Positions 1 to 5,448 of a DNA stretch of 5,734 nt are shown here, in pieces. The first letter of the stretch is position 1; each line of letters starts with the position of its first letter. Position numbers and translations under genes: made by a program. A model generated the notes under the pieces. It saw nothing but the letters and a program-made list of their open reading frames with translations, searched no databases and was not told the origin of the DNA. The DNA comes from Nitrospirota bacterium. Lineage in GTDB: Bacteria; Nitrospirota; Thermodesulfovibrionia; Thermodesulfovibrionales; Magnetobacteriaceae. The stretch spans positions 1 to 5,734 of the forward strand of contig JADFXZ010000029.1 in the NCBI GenBank assembly GCA_015233265.1. Direction: 5' to 3'.

Positions 1-2
1 TT

Positions 3-341
3 CCTATGCCGGAGTCCTCGACGGCGGTTTCTATGAAACCATCTCCGGCTGAGGTATTTGAGGCGGCAAACGGCGAGGAGGCACTGACCCTGGCCAGGCA
101 GACCATGCCCGCGCTGATATTTATGGACATACAGATGCCGGTAATGGACGGCCTCACCGCCGTCAAGCGCTTGAAGCTCGACCCCGCGACACGGGCAATC
201 AAGACTGTGGCCGTAACCGCGTATGCGATGAAAGGAGACAGGGAGAATATCCTTGAGGCCGGCTTTGACGGCTATATATCCAAGCCCATAGATACGAGAC
301 AGCTTCCTGAGATCGCAAAGGACTATATATCGCGCCCATGA
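3..341 (+). CDS. CheY/DivK-like receiver domain protein, N-terminus missing or disrupted (5' end open at window edge)
   Basis: The C-terminal three quarters of a phosphoacceptor receiver domain. Counting from the ATG at position 6, residues 17-110 carry beta-2 onward: FEAANGEEAL, the phosphoacceptor D41 in FMDIQMPVMDG, the switch threonine T71 in VTAYAMKGD, and K93 in ISKPID. The style matches single-domain DivK-like receivers that accept phosphate from hybrid kinases. The frame stays open to the window edge, so the true start may lie upstream. The 17 residues before the domain do not resemble the expected beta-1 strand, acidic pair and alpha-1 helix, so the missing third is not simply cut off by the edge. 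A frameshift, a deletion or a short alternative start (ATG at 34) would each explain it. No ribosome binding site was recognised. Its stop overlaps the next start by four bases, implying co-transcription and coupled translation. The family is certain; integrity is doubtful. Confidence 0.75.
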   Translation, partial: PMPESSTAVSMKPSPAEVFEAANGEEALTLARQTMPALIFMDIQMPVMDGLTAVKRLKLDPATRAIKTVAVTAYAMKGDRENILEAGFDGYISKPIDTRQLPEIAKDYISRP

Positions 342-1870
342 CAAACAAACATAAGAAAATCCTCTGCGTCGACGACGAACCTGTAAACCTTCAGCTGCTT
401 GACGCATTCCTCAAGCCGCAGGGCTATGAAATGCTCATGGCGGCAAACGGCAAAGAGGCTATGGACGTGATACGCACAACCGGAGTTGATATAGTGCTGC
501 TCGATGTGATGATGCCCGATATGGACGGTTACGAAGTATGCGGCCTCATCAAAAAGGACGAAAAACTAAGACATATCCCCGTGATAATGATGACGGCGCT
601 TACGGATAAGAAGGAGCGCATACGGGGAATTGAGGCCGGGGCAGAGGAGTTTCTAAGCAAACCGTTTAATTTTGCCGAGGTGCTGGCACGCGTCAGAATG
701 CTCATACAGATGAAGGAACTCAATGACAGGCTGAGCTTTGCCTACAACGACATGGTCACGCTGACCACATATGGCGAGTCGCTGATGCACAGGTTTGACC
801 CCGTATCTTTCGATTTCCAGAGTTCGATAGACGAAATAATGAAACAGACATTAAGAAAAAAGACGAAAGACGATGCCAGACCGGAGGCATTTATTGTAGG
901 AATTTTTGATGACAAGAATAGACAGTGGCGCTGGAATATACATAAATATAACGATGGGGCAATTGAGACACGGCCGCTTTACGTCCGATATGAAAACATC
1001 CTTAAAATACCAGAGCGAGGCAGCTCAATCACCTCGGTACTAAACGCCCGGGACAAGACCAGCCCGGCCATTGACGCCTTCATAAATGAAATACGAGCCG
1101 CGGTGTTGCCGGTTGACAACGCCGTGTCCTATATCAGCGCCGCCCTGTGTATATTTGCGCTGAACTACGGCTATGACGTCTCCTCATACGACGCCTCGGT
1201 GTTGAATAATTTTGTAGTGCAGAGCCTGTTTCTGAAAAACCTCTCAGCTCAGGTGCACGAGACTGAGGATGCCTTTGAGTACATGGTCTATAGCCTAGCG
1301 CGCGCGGCTGAAAGTAACGACGAGGACACGGGCAACCACATTCTTCGTGTCGGGCAATACTCGGCTGTGATTGCCCAGACACTGGGCATGGACGCGAGAT
1401 TTATCCAGACCATCCGCCTCCAATCGACACTTCACGACGTAGGGAAACTCCACATACCGGAGGTAATCCTGCAAAAACCCAGGCAGCTGACAACTGAAGA
1501 GTGGCGCCAGATGAAGAAACACTCCGAATATGGTGCCAAGATAATAGGCAGCCACTACAGGCTGTCAATGGCGGCAAGCATAGCGCTGACTCATCATGAA
1601 AAGTGGGACGGCAGCGGCTATCCTAATGGCCTCATTGGGGAACAGATTCCAATAGAGGGCAGGATTGTCTCTCTGGCAGATATATATGACGCCCTTTGCA
1701 ACCCCCGCGCTTATAAACCCGCCTTCGACGCAGACACTTCATATAAGATAATAACAGAGGGCGACGGCCGCGTCATGCCACACCACTTCGACCCCGATGT
1801 GCTTAACGCGTTTATCAAAACAGCCCCGCAATTTATAGAAATCTACGAAGAACTAAGAAACAGTAGTTAA
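338..1870 (+). CDS. Response regulator with HD-GYP domain, predicted cyclic-di-GMP phosphodiesterase (RpfG-like)
   Basis: A cytoplasmic response regulator of 510 residues, predicted to hydrolyse cyclic di-GMP when its receiver is phosphorylated. Residues 6-125 form a complete receiver: acidic pair D12-D13 in CVDDEP, phosphoacceptor D56 in LLDVMMPDMDG, T86 and K108. Residues 137-305 are a GAF-like or otherwise uncharacterised middle region opening with TLTTYGESL, followed by a helical linker. Residues 315-500 are the HD-GYP domain with every diagnostic element: H334 in GNHILRV, H366-D367 and K370 in LHDVGK, H395, H419-H420 with DGSGYPNGL, D448 in LADIYDAL followed by RAYKP, and the closing FDPDVL. 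All expected metal ligands are present, so activity is likely. There is no GGDEF domain. The ATG sits inside the previous gene's stop (ATGA) without a clear Shine-Dalgarno, pointing to translational coupling. No convincing terminator follows. Confidence 0.95.
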   Translation: MTNKHKKILCVDDEPVNLQLLDAFLKPQGYEMLMAANGKEAMDVIRTTGVDIVLLDVMMPDMDGYEVCGLIKKDEKLRHIPVIMMTALTDKKERIRGIEAGAEEFLSKPFNFAEVLARVRMLIQMKELNDRLSFAYNDMVTLTTYGESLMHRFDPVSFDFQSSIDEIMKQTLRKKTKDDARPEAFIVGIFDDKNRQWRWNIHKYNDGAIETRPLYVRYENILKIPERGSSITSVLNARDKTSPAIDAFINEIRAAVLPVDNAVSYISAALCIFALNYGYDVSSYDASVLNNFVVQSLFLKNLSAQVHETEDAFEYMVYSLARAAESNDEDTGNHILRVGQYSAVIAQTLGMDARFIQTIRLQSTLHDVGKLHIPEVILQKPRQLTTEEWRQMKKHSEYGAKIIGSHYRLSMAASIALTHHEKWDGSGYPNGLIGEQIPIEGRIVSLADIYDALCNPRAYKPAFDADTSYKIITEGDGRVMPHHFDPDVLNAFIKTAPQFIEIYEELRNSS

Positions 1871-1986
1871 ACTGCCGTCATCGATGTGCTGATACCAAAA
1901 AGCACTCATAGAAGTAAGAATAATTGAATCATCCTGAGTCCGGTCGAATTTAGCCCCATGTATTCAGCGTTTATTGGGCAGCCTGT

Positions 1987-2023
1987 TCAGAGGTCTTTCA
2001 ACCTAAAATGGATGTTCCCCTGA
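1987..2023 (-). repeat. Short inverted repeat, better paired as minus-strand RNA
   Basis: The arms at 1987-1993 and 2017-2023 pair over seven positions. On the + strand one pair would be an A-C mismatch, but in a minus-strand transcript it becomes a G-U wobble, so the stem is complete only in that orientation. It lies downstream of the leftward promoter at 2109-2137 and could be part of its transcript. The stem is short and may be chance. A competing four-base stem lies inside it. Confidence 0.3.
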
Positions 2024-2026
2024 GAA

Positions 2027-2036
2027 ATACATGTAT
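2027..2036. repeat. Perfect 10-base palindrome ATACATGTAT
   Basis: A perfect palindrome in the intergenic region, about 70 bases downstream of the expected start of the leftward transcript. It is symmetric enough to be a binding site for a dimeric regulator. However, AT-rich palindromes of this size arise by chance and no second copy was seen nearby. Confidence 0.25.
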
Positions 2037-2042
2037 GTCCGC

Positions 2043-2099
2043 GATTTTAAAGAATAATTTTAAAACACTAAGTGGCTACATTAAATATCCTTTAAAATC
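2043..2099. repeat. Perfect 10-base inverted repeat around a 37-base spacer
   Basis: GATTTTAAAG at 2043-2052 is exactly repeated in inverted orientation as CTTTAAAATC at 2090-2099. The right arm starts within a few bases of the predicted start (about 2102) of the transcript from the leftward promoter, so a transcript would begin with a long AU-rich hairpin. Such a 5' hairpin could protect a small RNA or leader. The arms are AT-rich, which lowers significance, but the match is perfect and well placed. Confidence 0.45.
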
Positions 2100-2108
2100 A
2101 AGCGCTTA

Positions 2109-2137
2109 ATTATAGCTTGTAGGCTAAGATGTGTCAA
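2109..2137 (-). promoter_or_regulatory. Perfect consensus sigma-70 promoter, facing left
   Basis: On the minus strand TTGACA (2137-2132) and TATAAT (2114-2109) both match the housekeeping consensus at all six positions. They are separated by exactly 17 bases. The stretch just upstream is T-rich (seven T in a row at 2144-2138, read on the minus strand), which could act as an UP-like element. Transcription would start near 2102 and run left through about 230 noncoding bases and then antisense to the 3' end of the HD-GYP gene. No ORF of note lies downstream before 1870. Full double-consensus sites are rare in chromosomes, so this is unlikely to be a neutral coincidence. Confidence 0.7.
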
Positions 2138-2180
2138 GAAAAAAATCCTTTTGTAGTGGCTGCGCTGTTTGATAAGTCAT
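2124..2180 (-). pseudogene. 18-codon mini-ORF coupled to the one upstream, possible toxin-gene stub
   Basis: The ATG overlaps the stop of the preceding mini-ORF by one base (TAATG), the usual sign of translational coupling. The peptide is MTYQTAQPLQKDFFLDTS followed by TAG. The ending FFLDTS resembles the first beta strand of PIN-domain (VapC-like) toxins, which typically read FLDTSVL or LLDTNIL near the N-terminus. Here the frame stops right after that motif, so any such gene would be a stub. The leftward promoter's -35 box lies inside these codons. The PIN comparison rests on six residues and is a suggestion only. The peptide may equally be meaningless. Confidence 0.25.
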
Positions 2181-2290
2181 TAGAGGTCAACTTCTCCTGC
2201 CAAATTTCGCAGGTAGTCTTCAACGCTTAAAGTTATCATAACGGGATTATCTGCGCGGTATCGATAAGTTAATGACTTCGTTGTTTCCAC
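2180..2290 (-). CDS. Small ORF of 36 codons with GTG start and good ribosome binding site, unknown function
   Basis: Not a recognised family. The start is a GTG at 2290 preceded by AGGAGA (plus coordinates 2297-2302) with a six-base spacer, a better site than most larger genes here have. The peptide begins VETTKSLTYRYRADNPVM and ends LRNLAGEVDL. It is mixed in charge and has an amphipathic middle (ITLSVEDYLRNL), plausible for a short folded or helical segment. The stop overlaps the ATG of an 18-codon ORF, giving a two-gene arrangement like that of small antitoxin-toxin pairs. A weaker competing ORF of 33 codons lies on the opposite strand (2129-2230) without a clear binding site. The ORF could be a remnant of an antitoxin, a small protein, or chance. 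Confidence 0.35.
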   Translation of the reverse strand: METTKSLTYRYRADNPVMITLSVEDYLRNLAGEVDL

Positions 2291-2296
2291 AGCATG

Positions 2297-2302
2297 TCTC
2301 CT
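2297..2302 (-). promoter_or_regulatory. Shine-Dalgarno AGGAGA for the 36-codon ORF
   Basis: AGGAGA on the minus strand stands six bases before the GTG at 2290. It is the main reason for believing that the short ORF was once, or still is, translated, and for choosing this GTG over the in-frame GTG seven codons upstream. Confidence 0.4.
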
Positions 2303-2353
2303 GTACACTCATCAATTAGTAACTGGTAGTAACCGTGGTACAGCCCAAATCAA

Positions 2354-2386
2354 AAGAGGCATCCGCTCCATGCACAGACGCCTCTT
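2354..2386 (-). terminator. Intrinsic terminator for the minus-strand regulator operon
   Basis: Thirty bases after the stop of the receiver-GAF gene, the minus strand can form an 11-base-pair hairpin. The arms are plus coordinates 2376-2386 and 2354-2364, with an 11-base loop. Two of the pairs are G-U in minus-strand RNA and would be A-C mismatches on the plus strand, so the structure fits minus-strand transcription. Four further pairs outside a two-base bulge (2348-2351 with 2387-2390) can extend it. The descending arm runs into CUUUUGAUUU, an interrupted U tract, so termination may be moderate rather than strong. Confidence 0.6.
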
Positions 2387-2410
2387 GATTCGGTTGCTTG
2401 TTATTGTTGA

Positions 2411-3253
2411 TTATCTTGAGCTGTGCAGCGCGTTGGCTATAACATTGGCATAGGCAATCAGGATATTCTCCTCCGATGTGTCCTGCTTATGCCCCTCTTT
2501 TACGTAGATATTCAGTACGCCTATCAGGTCACCGGCGGCAAGTATAGGCACGCAATAGTGACCATGTGGCAGCCCGTCCTGCTGCAACGTGTGGCGCTTG
2601 TCTATCTTGTCGGCAAAGACTACCGCGCGGCTTGAGGCGGCAAGACCGCACAGGCACTGCCCCACGGCAACTGTCTGACACTCGGAGCTGCTTAGGGATG
2701 ACTTCAACACAAGCGTATTCGGGTCATTTTCAATGAGGTATATGCTGCCCCTCGTCTGTAAAAACATGCGGGGAATCGATACTATCATCTCAAGGGCCTG
2801 CTGCAGTTTCTTCTCCAACGAGATGGGCTGTAAAAACAGATGAAGCATCTGATTCATTATCTTTAGCTTCATCTCCATCCTGTGTTTGTAGAGCGCCATG
2901 CTGATAGTGATTATCAGGTCTCTCTGTGTGAAGGGTTTGACAATGTAGCCGTGCGGCTCTGTTACCTTTGCCCTATGCAGTGTTATTAAATCCGTATGGG
3001 CGGTGAGATATATAATCGGGATATTCTGGTGCTTATCTATTTCAATGGAGGCCTCGATGCCGTCCATCTTCCCTTCTAATGTGATGTCCATGAGAATCAT
3101 ATCGGGGGTCAGCTCTGCCGCCTTTTGAATTGCCTCTTCGCCGCTGGAAGCGATTCCTACAACCCCATGTCCTAATTTCTTTAGTTTTGCCTCAATATCG
3201 CGCGCTGTGATTATCTCATCTTCTACTACGAGTATGCTGATCCCTGATGACAT
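2411..3253 (-). CDS. PdtaR-like response regulator with C-terminal GAF domain (Cys/His-rich)
   Basis: A cytoplasmic response regulator of about 280 residues, probable partner of the kinase just upstream. Numbered from the ATG at 3253, residues 4-125 are a receiver with acidic pair E11-D12 in VVEDE, phosphoacceptor D56 in LMDITLEGKMDGIEAS, T84 in YLTAHTD and K106 in YIVKPF. This is the pattern typical of receivers paired with HisKA_2 kinases. A helical linker (126-165) leads to a GAF domain (about 165-275) with GQCLCGLAA and HGHYCVPI. There is no DNA-binding or enzymatic output, so the GAF may sense a ligand or mediate contact. Start choice: family members begin four to six residues before beta-1, and AAGG lies four bases ahead of ATG 3253. 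In-frame alternatives are ATG 3268, GTG 3286 (behind GAGGGGGG), and ATG 3364, which would overlap the kinase by 41 bases. A terminator follows at 2354-2386. Confidence 0.9.
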   Translation of the reverse strand: MSSGISILVVEDEIITARDIEAKLKKLGHGVVGIASSGEEAIQKAAELTPDMILMDITLEGKMDGIEASIEIDKHQNIPIIYLTAHTDLITLHRAKVTEPHGYIVKPFTQRDLIITISMALYKHRMEMKLKIMNQMLHLFLQPISLEKKLQQALEMIVSIPRMFLQTRGSIYLIENDPNTLVLKSSLSSSECQTVAVGQCLCGLAASSRAVVFADKIDKRHTLQQDGLPHGHYCVPILAAGDLIGVLNIYVKEGHKQDTSEENILIAYANVIANALHSSR

Positions 3254-3323
3254 TGCCCCTTCGAGCATATTTGTTGACGGCTCCACATTGCCCCCCTCAT
3301 TATCAGGCCAATATTTCAGGCCT

Positions 3324-5243
3324 TTATTTTTGTCTGTAAAACTCCATGTGATATTTTGTACCATCTTTCGAATCTATGTCAATAGTGCCTTTTAATTTTC
3401 TTGTAATTAAATCGTTAACTAGTTGAAGGCCAAGTGATTTTGTCGTCTTAAAATTGATGCCAGCTGGGCAGCCAACACCGTTGTCGGCTACACTGAAGGC
3501 GTATTTGCCATCTTGCCCCCGTGCAAAGCTCACCCTTATTACGCCATCATTGCGGCCCTTGAAGGCATATTTTATCGCATTGGTAATCAGCTCGTTGATA
3601 ATCAGGCCGCAGGGGATGGCTATGTCTATATCTATATCAAGTTCGGGGTCAATGTCAACCTTTAAGGCCACGCCAACTACATAGTGCTCATAGGTTGAGT
3701 ACAGCTCGGCCATGAGATCTTGTATGTACTCGGAGAAGTTCAGCATGGACATATTGGTTGACTTGTAGAGTTTGTCGTGAATGAGGGCCATTGCCCTGAT
3801 GCGCGTCTGTGTGTCTTTAAATATAGTGAGCAGGTAATCGTCCGTAATGGTCTCAGACTGGAGGCTGATGAGGCTTGAGATGATCTGCAGATTGTTCTTT
3901 ACCCTGTGGTGTACCTCTTTGAGGAGCATGTTGAGGTCTTTGACGGTTGTCCCCATGCGGTCTTCTATCAGGTTGCGTCTGGAGAGTTCTGTCTTGAGCT
4001 GTTCATATTTTTCCGCAAGGTCTTTGGTCTGCCCGATAGATTCGGCCTCGGGGAAGCCACTGACGTTTTTCATTTCCATGCATTCAGAGATATCCTCACA
4101 GGTGATGAAAACGGCGGAGATATTGCCGCTGCTGTTTAAGATTGTATCACATTTCAGGCGGATGTGGAGTTTGTCGTCCGCGCTGAAACTCACAGTGTAG
4201 TCAGTTGTGTATTTCTCCAGCCTGACGAGATTTTCTGGTAAGTACAAATCTGACAATATGGGAAATATATCTCTGGCATTTTTGCCTGAAATCGGTGTAT
4301 GACCTATGCACAGAATCTTATTTACGCATGAATTGGCATAGATAATAGTCCCTTCGGAGTCGCCAATGACAAAGCCGATGTCGAGGTTGTCTATCAGGCC
4401 TTTAAGCATAGTCAGCTCTTGTCTGGCGTGGAGATCGGTGGCGTCTTTGAATGCGACAACGGCCAGGACTGCCCCCCTGATCTCCAGCGGCGTCATCTTA
4501 ATTTTGCAGAACATCTCCCTTTTATGTTTATCGAGGGCCATGACATAGATGTTTCTATTGCTCAGGTAGTCAATGTTTTTCGTTATATGGCCAATATACT
4601 TAGCTAGTGTATGGTGGTATTTGTCTTCTATAATAGATGTTAAGAGGCTTTGCCCTATCACCTCTGAGGCCTTGTACAGAAATATCTTCTCAGCCTCCTT
4701 GTTCCAGAACAAGATATTAAACAAGCCATCGACTACTACGAAGGCGTCGGTTATGGAGCCGGCCATGACGGCAAAGACATTCTCGCGCTCCTTGAGGCGC
4801 TGATTTTGGCGCAGTGAATAACCAATAACTCCCGCAAGTTCAGCGCAGTTAAGCGGCTTCCATAAAAACATGCTGACTCCGGCGCTAAAATAGCCTTCCA
4901 TATCGTTAATAGTATTCGGGGCGGCAAGCGCTACTACAGCCGTGTTATCAAGCCCTGAGACCCCCAGATCCTCAATAAATGAAAGACTGATTGAGGCGGT
5001 ATCGACAATAACCACAGGGGGGCGCTTCTTACGATATAAGTCCAGCCCATGAGTGGCGTCTTCGCTGGTAAGCATCTCACATCCCGTCTCTGACATCGTC
5101 TGAGTGATGAGCCTAAGGATTTCCTTGTCCGCACTGACAACAAGCAGCACATCCTTCAGAGAGGCCGCCGTGGGATTATGCAAATCGACAAAGAACTCTA
5201 AGAGAGGAAATAATGGATTTTGATATTTACCCGTTGAGGGCAT
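3324..5243 (-). CDS. Soluble sensor histidine kinase: pseudo-receiver, PAS, PAS, HisKA_2, HATPase_c
   Basis: A 639-residue cytoplasmic histidine kinase with no membrane segments or signal peptide. Numbered from ATG 5243, residues 31-145 are a degenerate receiver that keeps D81 and K129 but lacks the usual acidic pair (SAD) and switch threonine (alanine at 107). Residues 154-277 and 278-392 are two PAS sensor domains. About 400-440 is a coiled-coil linker. The HisKA_2 dimerisation helix carries the phosphoacceptor in EVHHRVKNNLQ (H445-H446). The ATPase domain shows the N box N550-E551-N555, the G1 box DNGVG at 587-591 and SLGL at 603-606. All catalytic motifs are intact. The partner is probably the receiver-GAF protein whose gene follows. 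ATG 5243 was preferred to an in-frame GTG at 5273. Neither has a strong ribosome binding site, so the start is uncertain. Its C-terminus is closely similar to the kinase at the right edge. Confidence 0.93.
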   Translation of the reverse strand: MPSTGKYQNPLFPLLEFFVDLHNPTAASLKDVLLVVSADKEILRLITQTMSETGCEMLTSEDATHGLDLYRKKRPPVVIVDTASISLSFIEDLGVSGLDNTAVVALAAPNTINDMEGYFSAGVSMFLWKPLNCAELAGVIGYSLRQNQRLKERENVFAVMAGSITDAFVVVDGLFNILFWNKEAEKIFLYKASEVIGQSLLTSIIEDKYHHTLAKYIGHITKNIDYLSNRNIYVMALDKHKREMFCKIKMTPLEIRGAVLAVVAFKDATDLHARQELTMLKGLIDNLDIGFVIGDSEGTIIYANSCVNKILCIGHTPISGKNARDIFPILSDLYLPENLVRLEKYTTDYTVSFSADDKLHIRLKCDTILNSSGNISAVFITCEDISECMEMKNVSGFPEAESIGQTKDLAEKYEQLKTELSRRNLIEDRMGTTVKDLNMLLKEVHHRVKNNLQIISSLISLQSETITDDYLLTIFKDTQTRIRAMALIHDKLYKSTNMSMLNFSEYIQDLMAELYSTYEHYVVGVALKVDIDPELDIDIDIAIPCGLIINELITNAIKYAFKGRNDGVIRVSFARGQDGKYAFSVADNGVGCPAGINFKTTKSLGLQLVNDLITRKLKGTIDIDSKDGTKYHMEFYRQK

Positions 5244-5305
5244 CTTACAAAGCCACCACGCTGTTTTTGGCACAGTTCATAGCTGAGACTTTAACATTTA
5301 TCGCT

Positions 5306-5334
5306 AAGATAATGCTACCATTTTAAAATGGCAA
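5306..5334 (-). promoter_or_regulatory. Possible sigma-70 promoter for the soluble kinase, overlapped by a palindrome
   Basis: On the minus strand TTGCCA (5334-5329, five of six consensus bases) and TATCTT (5311-5306, four of six) are separated by 17 bases. They lie some 30 to 60 bases ahead of the two candidate kinase starts. It would allow the kinase and receiver-GAF pair to be expressed independently of the genes to the right. The match is ordinary and no other evidence supports it. Confidence 0.35.
5318..5331. repeat. Perfect 14-base palindrome CCATTTTAAAATGG
   Basis: A perfect palindrome between the receiver stub and the kinase start. It covers the spacer and the edge of the -35 box of the possible promoter at 5306-5334. 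This is where an operator for a dimeric repressor would sit. It could also be a weak hairpin. No second full copy was found in the window, although shorter TTTTAAA-centred repeats occur at 2043-2099. Confidence 0.45.
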
Positions 5335-5352
5335 TTCTCAACAACATAAAAT

Positions 5353-5433
5353 CTACAGAGACTTCGCCGCATCTATTATGTAGGCGCTGCGTATCCCCTC
5401 GTCCTGCACTACCATAATTCGTCTGTTATTCAT
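5353..5433 (-). pseudogene. Truncated response-regulator gene, receiver N-terminus only (26 codons)
   Basis: The ORF starts with ATG at 5433, 15 bases after the stop of the upstream kinase, behind a strong AAGGAG. The first residues, MNNRRIMVVQDEGI, match the beta-1 strand and acidic turn of PdtaR-like receivers (usual form ILVVEDEGI), with the first acidic residue changed to glutamine. After 14 residues the similarity ends: the peptide continues RSAYIIDAAKSL and stops. The other frames of the next 80 bases do not contain the missing alpha-1 to alpha-5, so this is a deletion, not one frameshift. The position after a HisKA_2 kinase is where a cognate receiver is expected, as in the neighbouring kinase and receiver-GAF pair. 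Translation of the stub may persist; a function for it is not apparent. Confidence 0.6.
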
Positions 5434-5442
5434 ATACTAAGG

Positions 5443-5448
5443 CTCCTT
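5443..5448 (-). promoter_or_regulatory. Strong Shine-Dalgarno AAGGAG ahead of the receiver stub
   Basis: AAGGAG on the minus strand lies nine bases before the ATG at 5433 and directly after the stop codon of the upstream kinase. It is the clearest ribosome binding site in the window and fixes the start of the truncated receiver. Its survival suggests that the loss of the gene body is recent. Confidence 0.6.

Larger units (their letters stand above)
1871..2410. other. 540-base intergenic region between convergent operons, without a full-size gene
   Basis: This stretch separates the + strand HD-GYP gene from the converging minus-strand regulator gene. All six frames are broken by stops and no known protein or RNA family was recognised. 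It is compositionally richer in A and T than the flanking genes, especially 2040-2115. From right to left it contains a minus-strand terminator (2354-2386), a pair of tiny minus-strand ORFs (2124-2290), a perfect sigma-70 consensus promoter facing left (2109-2137), and inverted repeats in the region that promoter would transcribe (2043-2099 and 1987-2023). The combination suggests either a remnant of a decayed small module or a small-RNA locus rather than plain spacer. Confidence 0.7.

Noticed and set aside
1886..1905. GTGCT/AGCAC hairpin just after the HD-GYP stop as a terminator
   Set aside because: Only five base pairs around a ten-base loop, and no T tract follows on the + strand.
1853..1963. 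Minus-strand open frame of 36 codons reading FDRTQDDSIILTSMSAF and ending inside the HD-GYP gene
   Set aside because: It has no usable start at its beginning and no ribosome binding site, overlaps a certain gene antisense, and matches no family I recognise. Most likely a chance open frame.
1951..1990. Minus-strand ATGGGGCTAAATTCGACC resembling the 5' end of tmRNA
   Set aside because: Only a few bases match, and neither the tRNA-like end nor a tag-peptide reading frame can be found.
2129..2230. Plus-strand ORF of 33 codons starting MCQEKNPFVV
   Set aside because: It lacks a recognisable ribosome binding site and lies opposite the minus-strand ORF with AGGAGA, which is the better candidate.
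2318..2339. Short direct repeat AGTAAC-TGGT / AGTAAC-CGTGGT
   Set aside because: Only two copies of six bases; expected by chance in AT-rich spacer.
3847..4200. Plus-strand open frames of up to 117 codons opposite the kinase
   Set aside because: They are antisense shadows of a gene with intact kinase motifs and have no domain character of their own.
2043..5331. TTTTAAA-centred motifs at 2043-2052, 2090-2099 and 5318-5331 as a shared regulator site
   Set aside because: The shared core is only AT-rich and the flanks differ, so a common operator cannot be claimed from this window.
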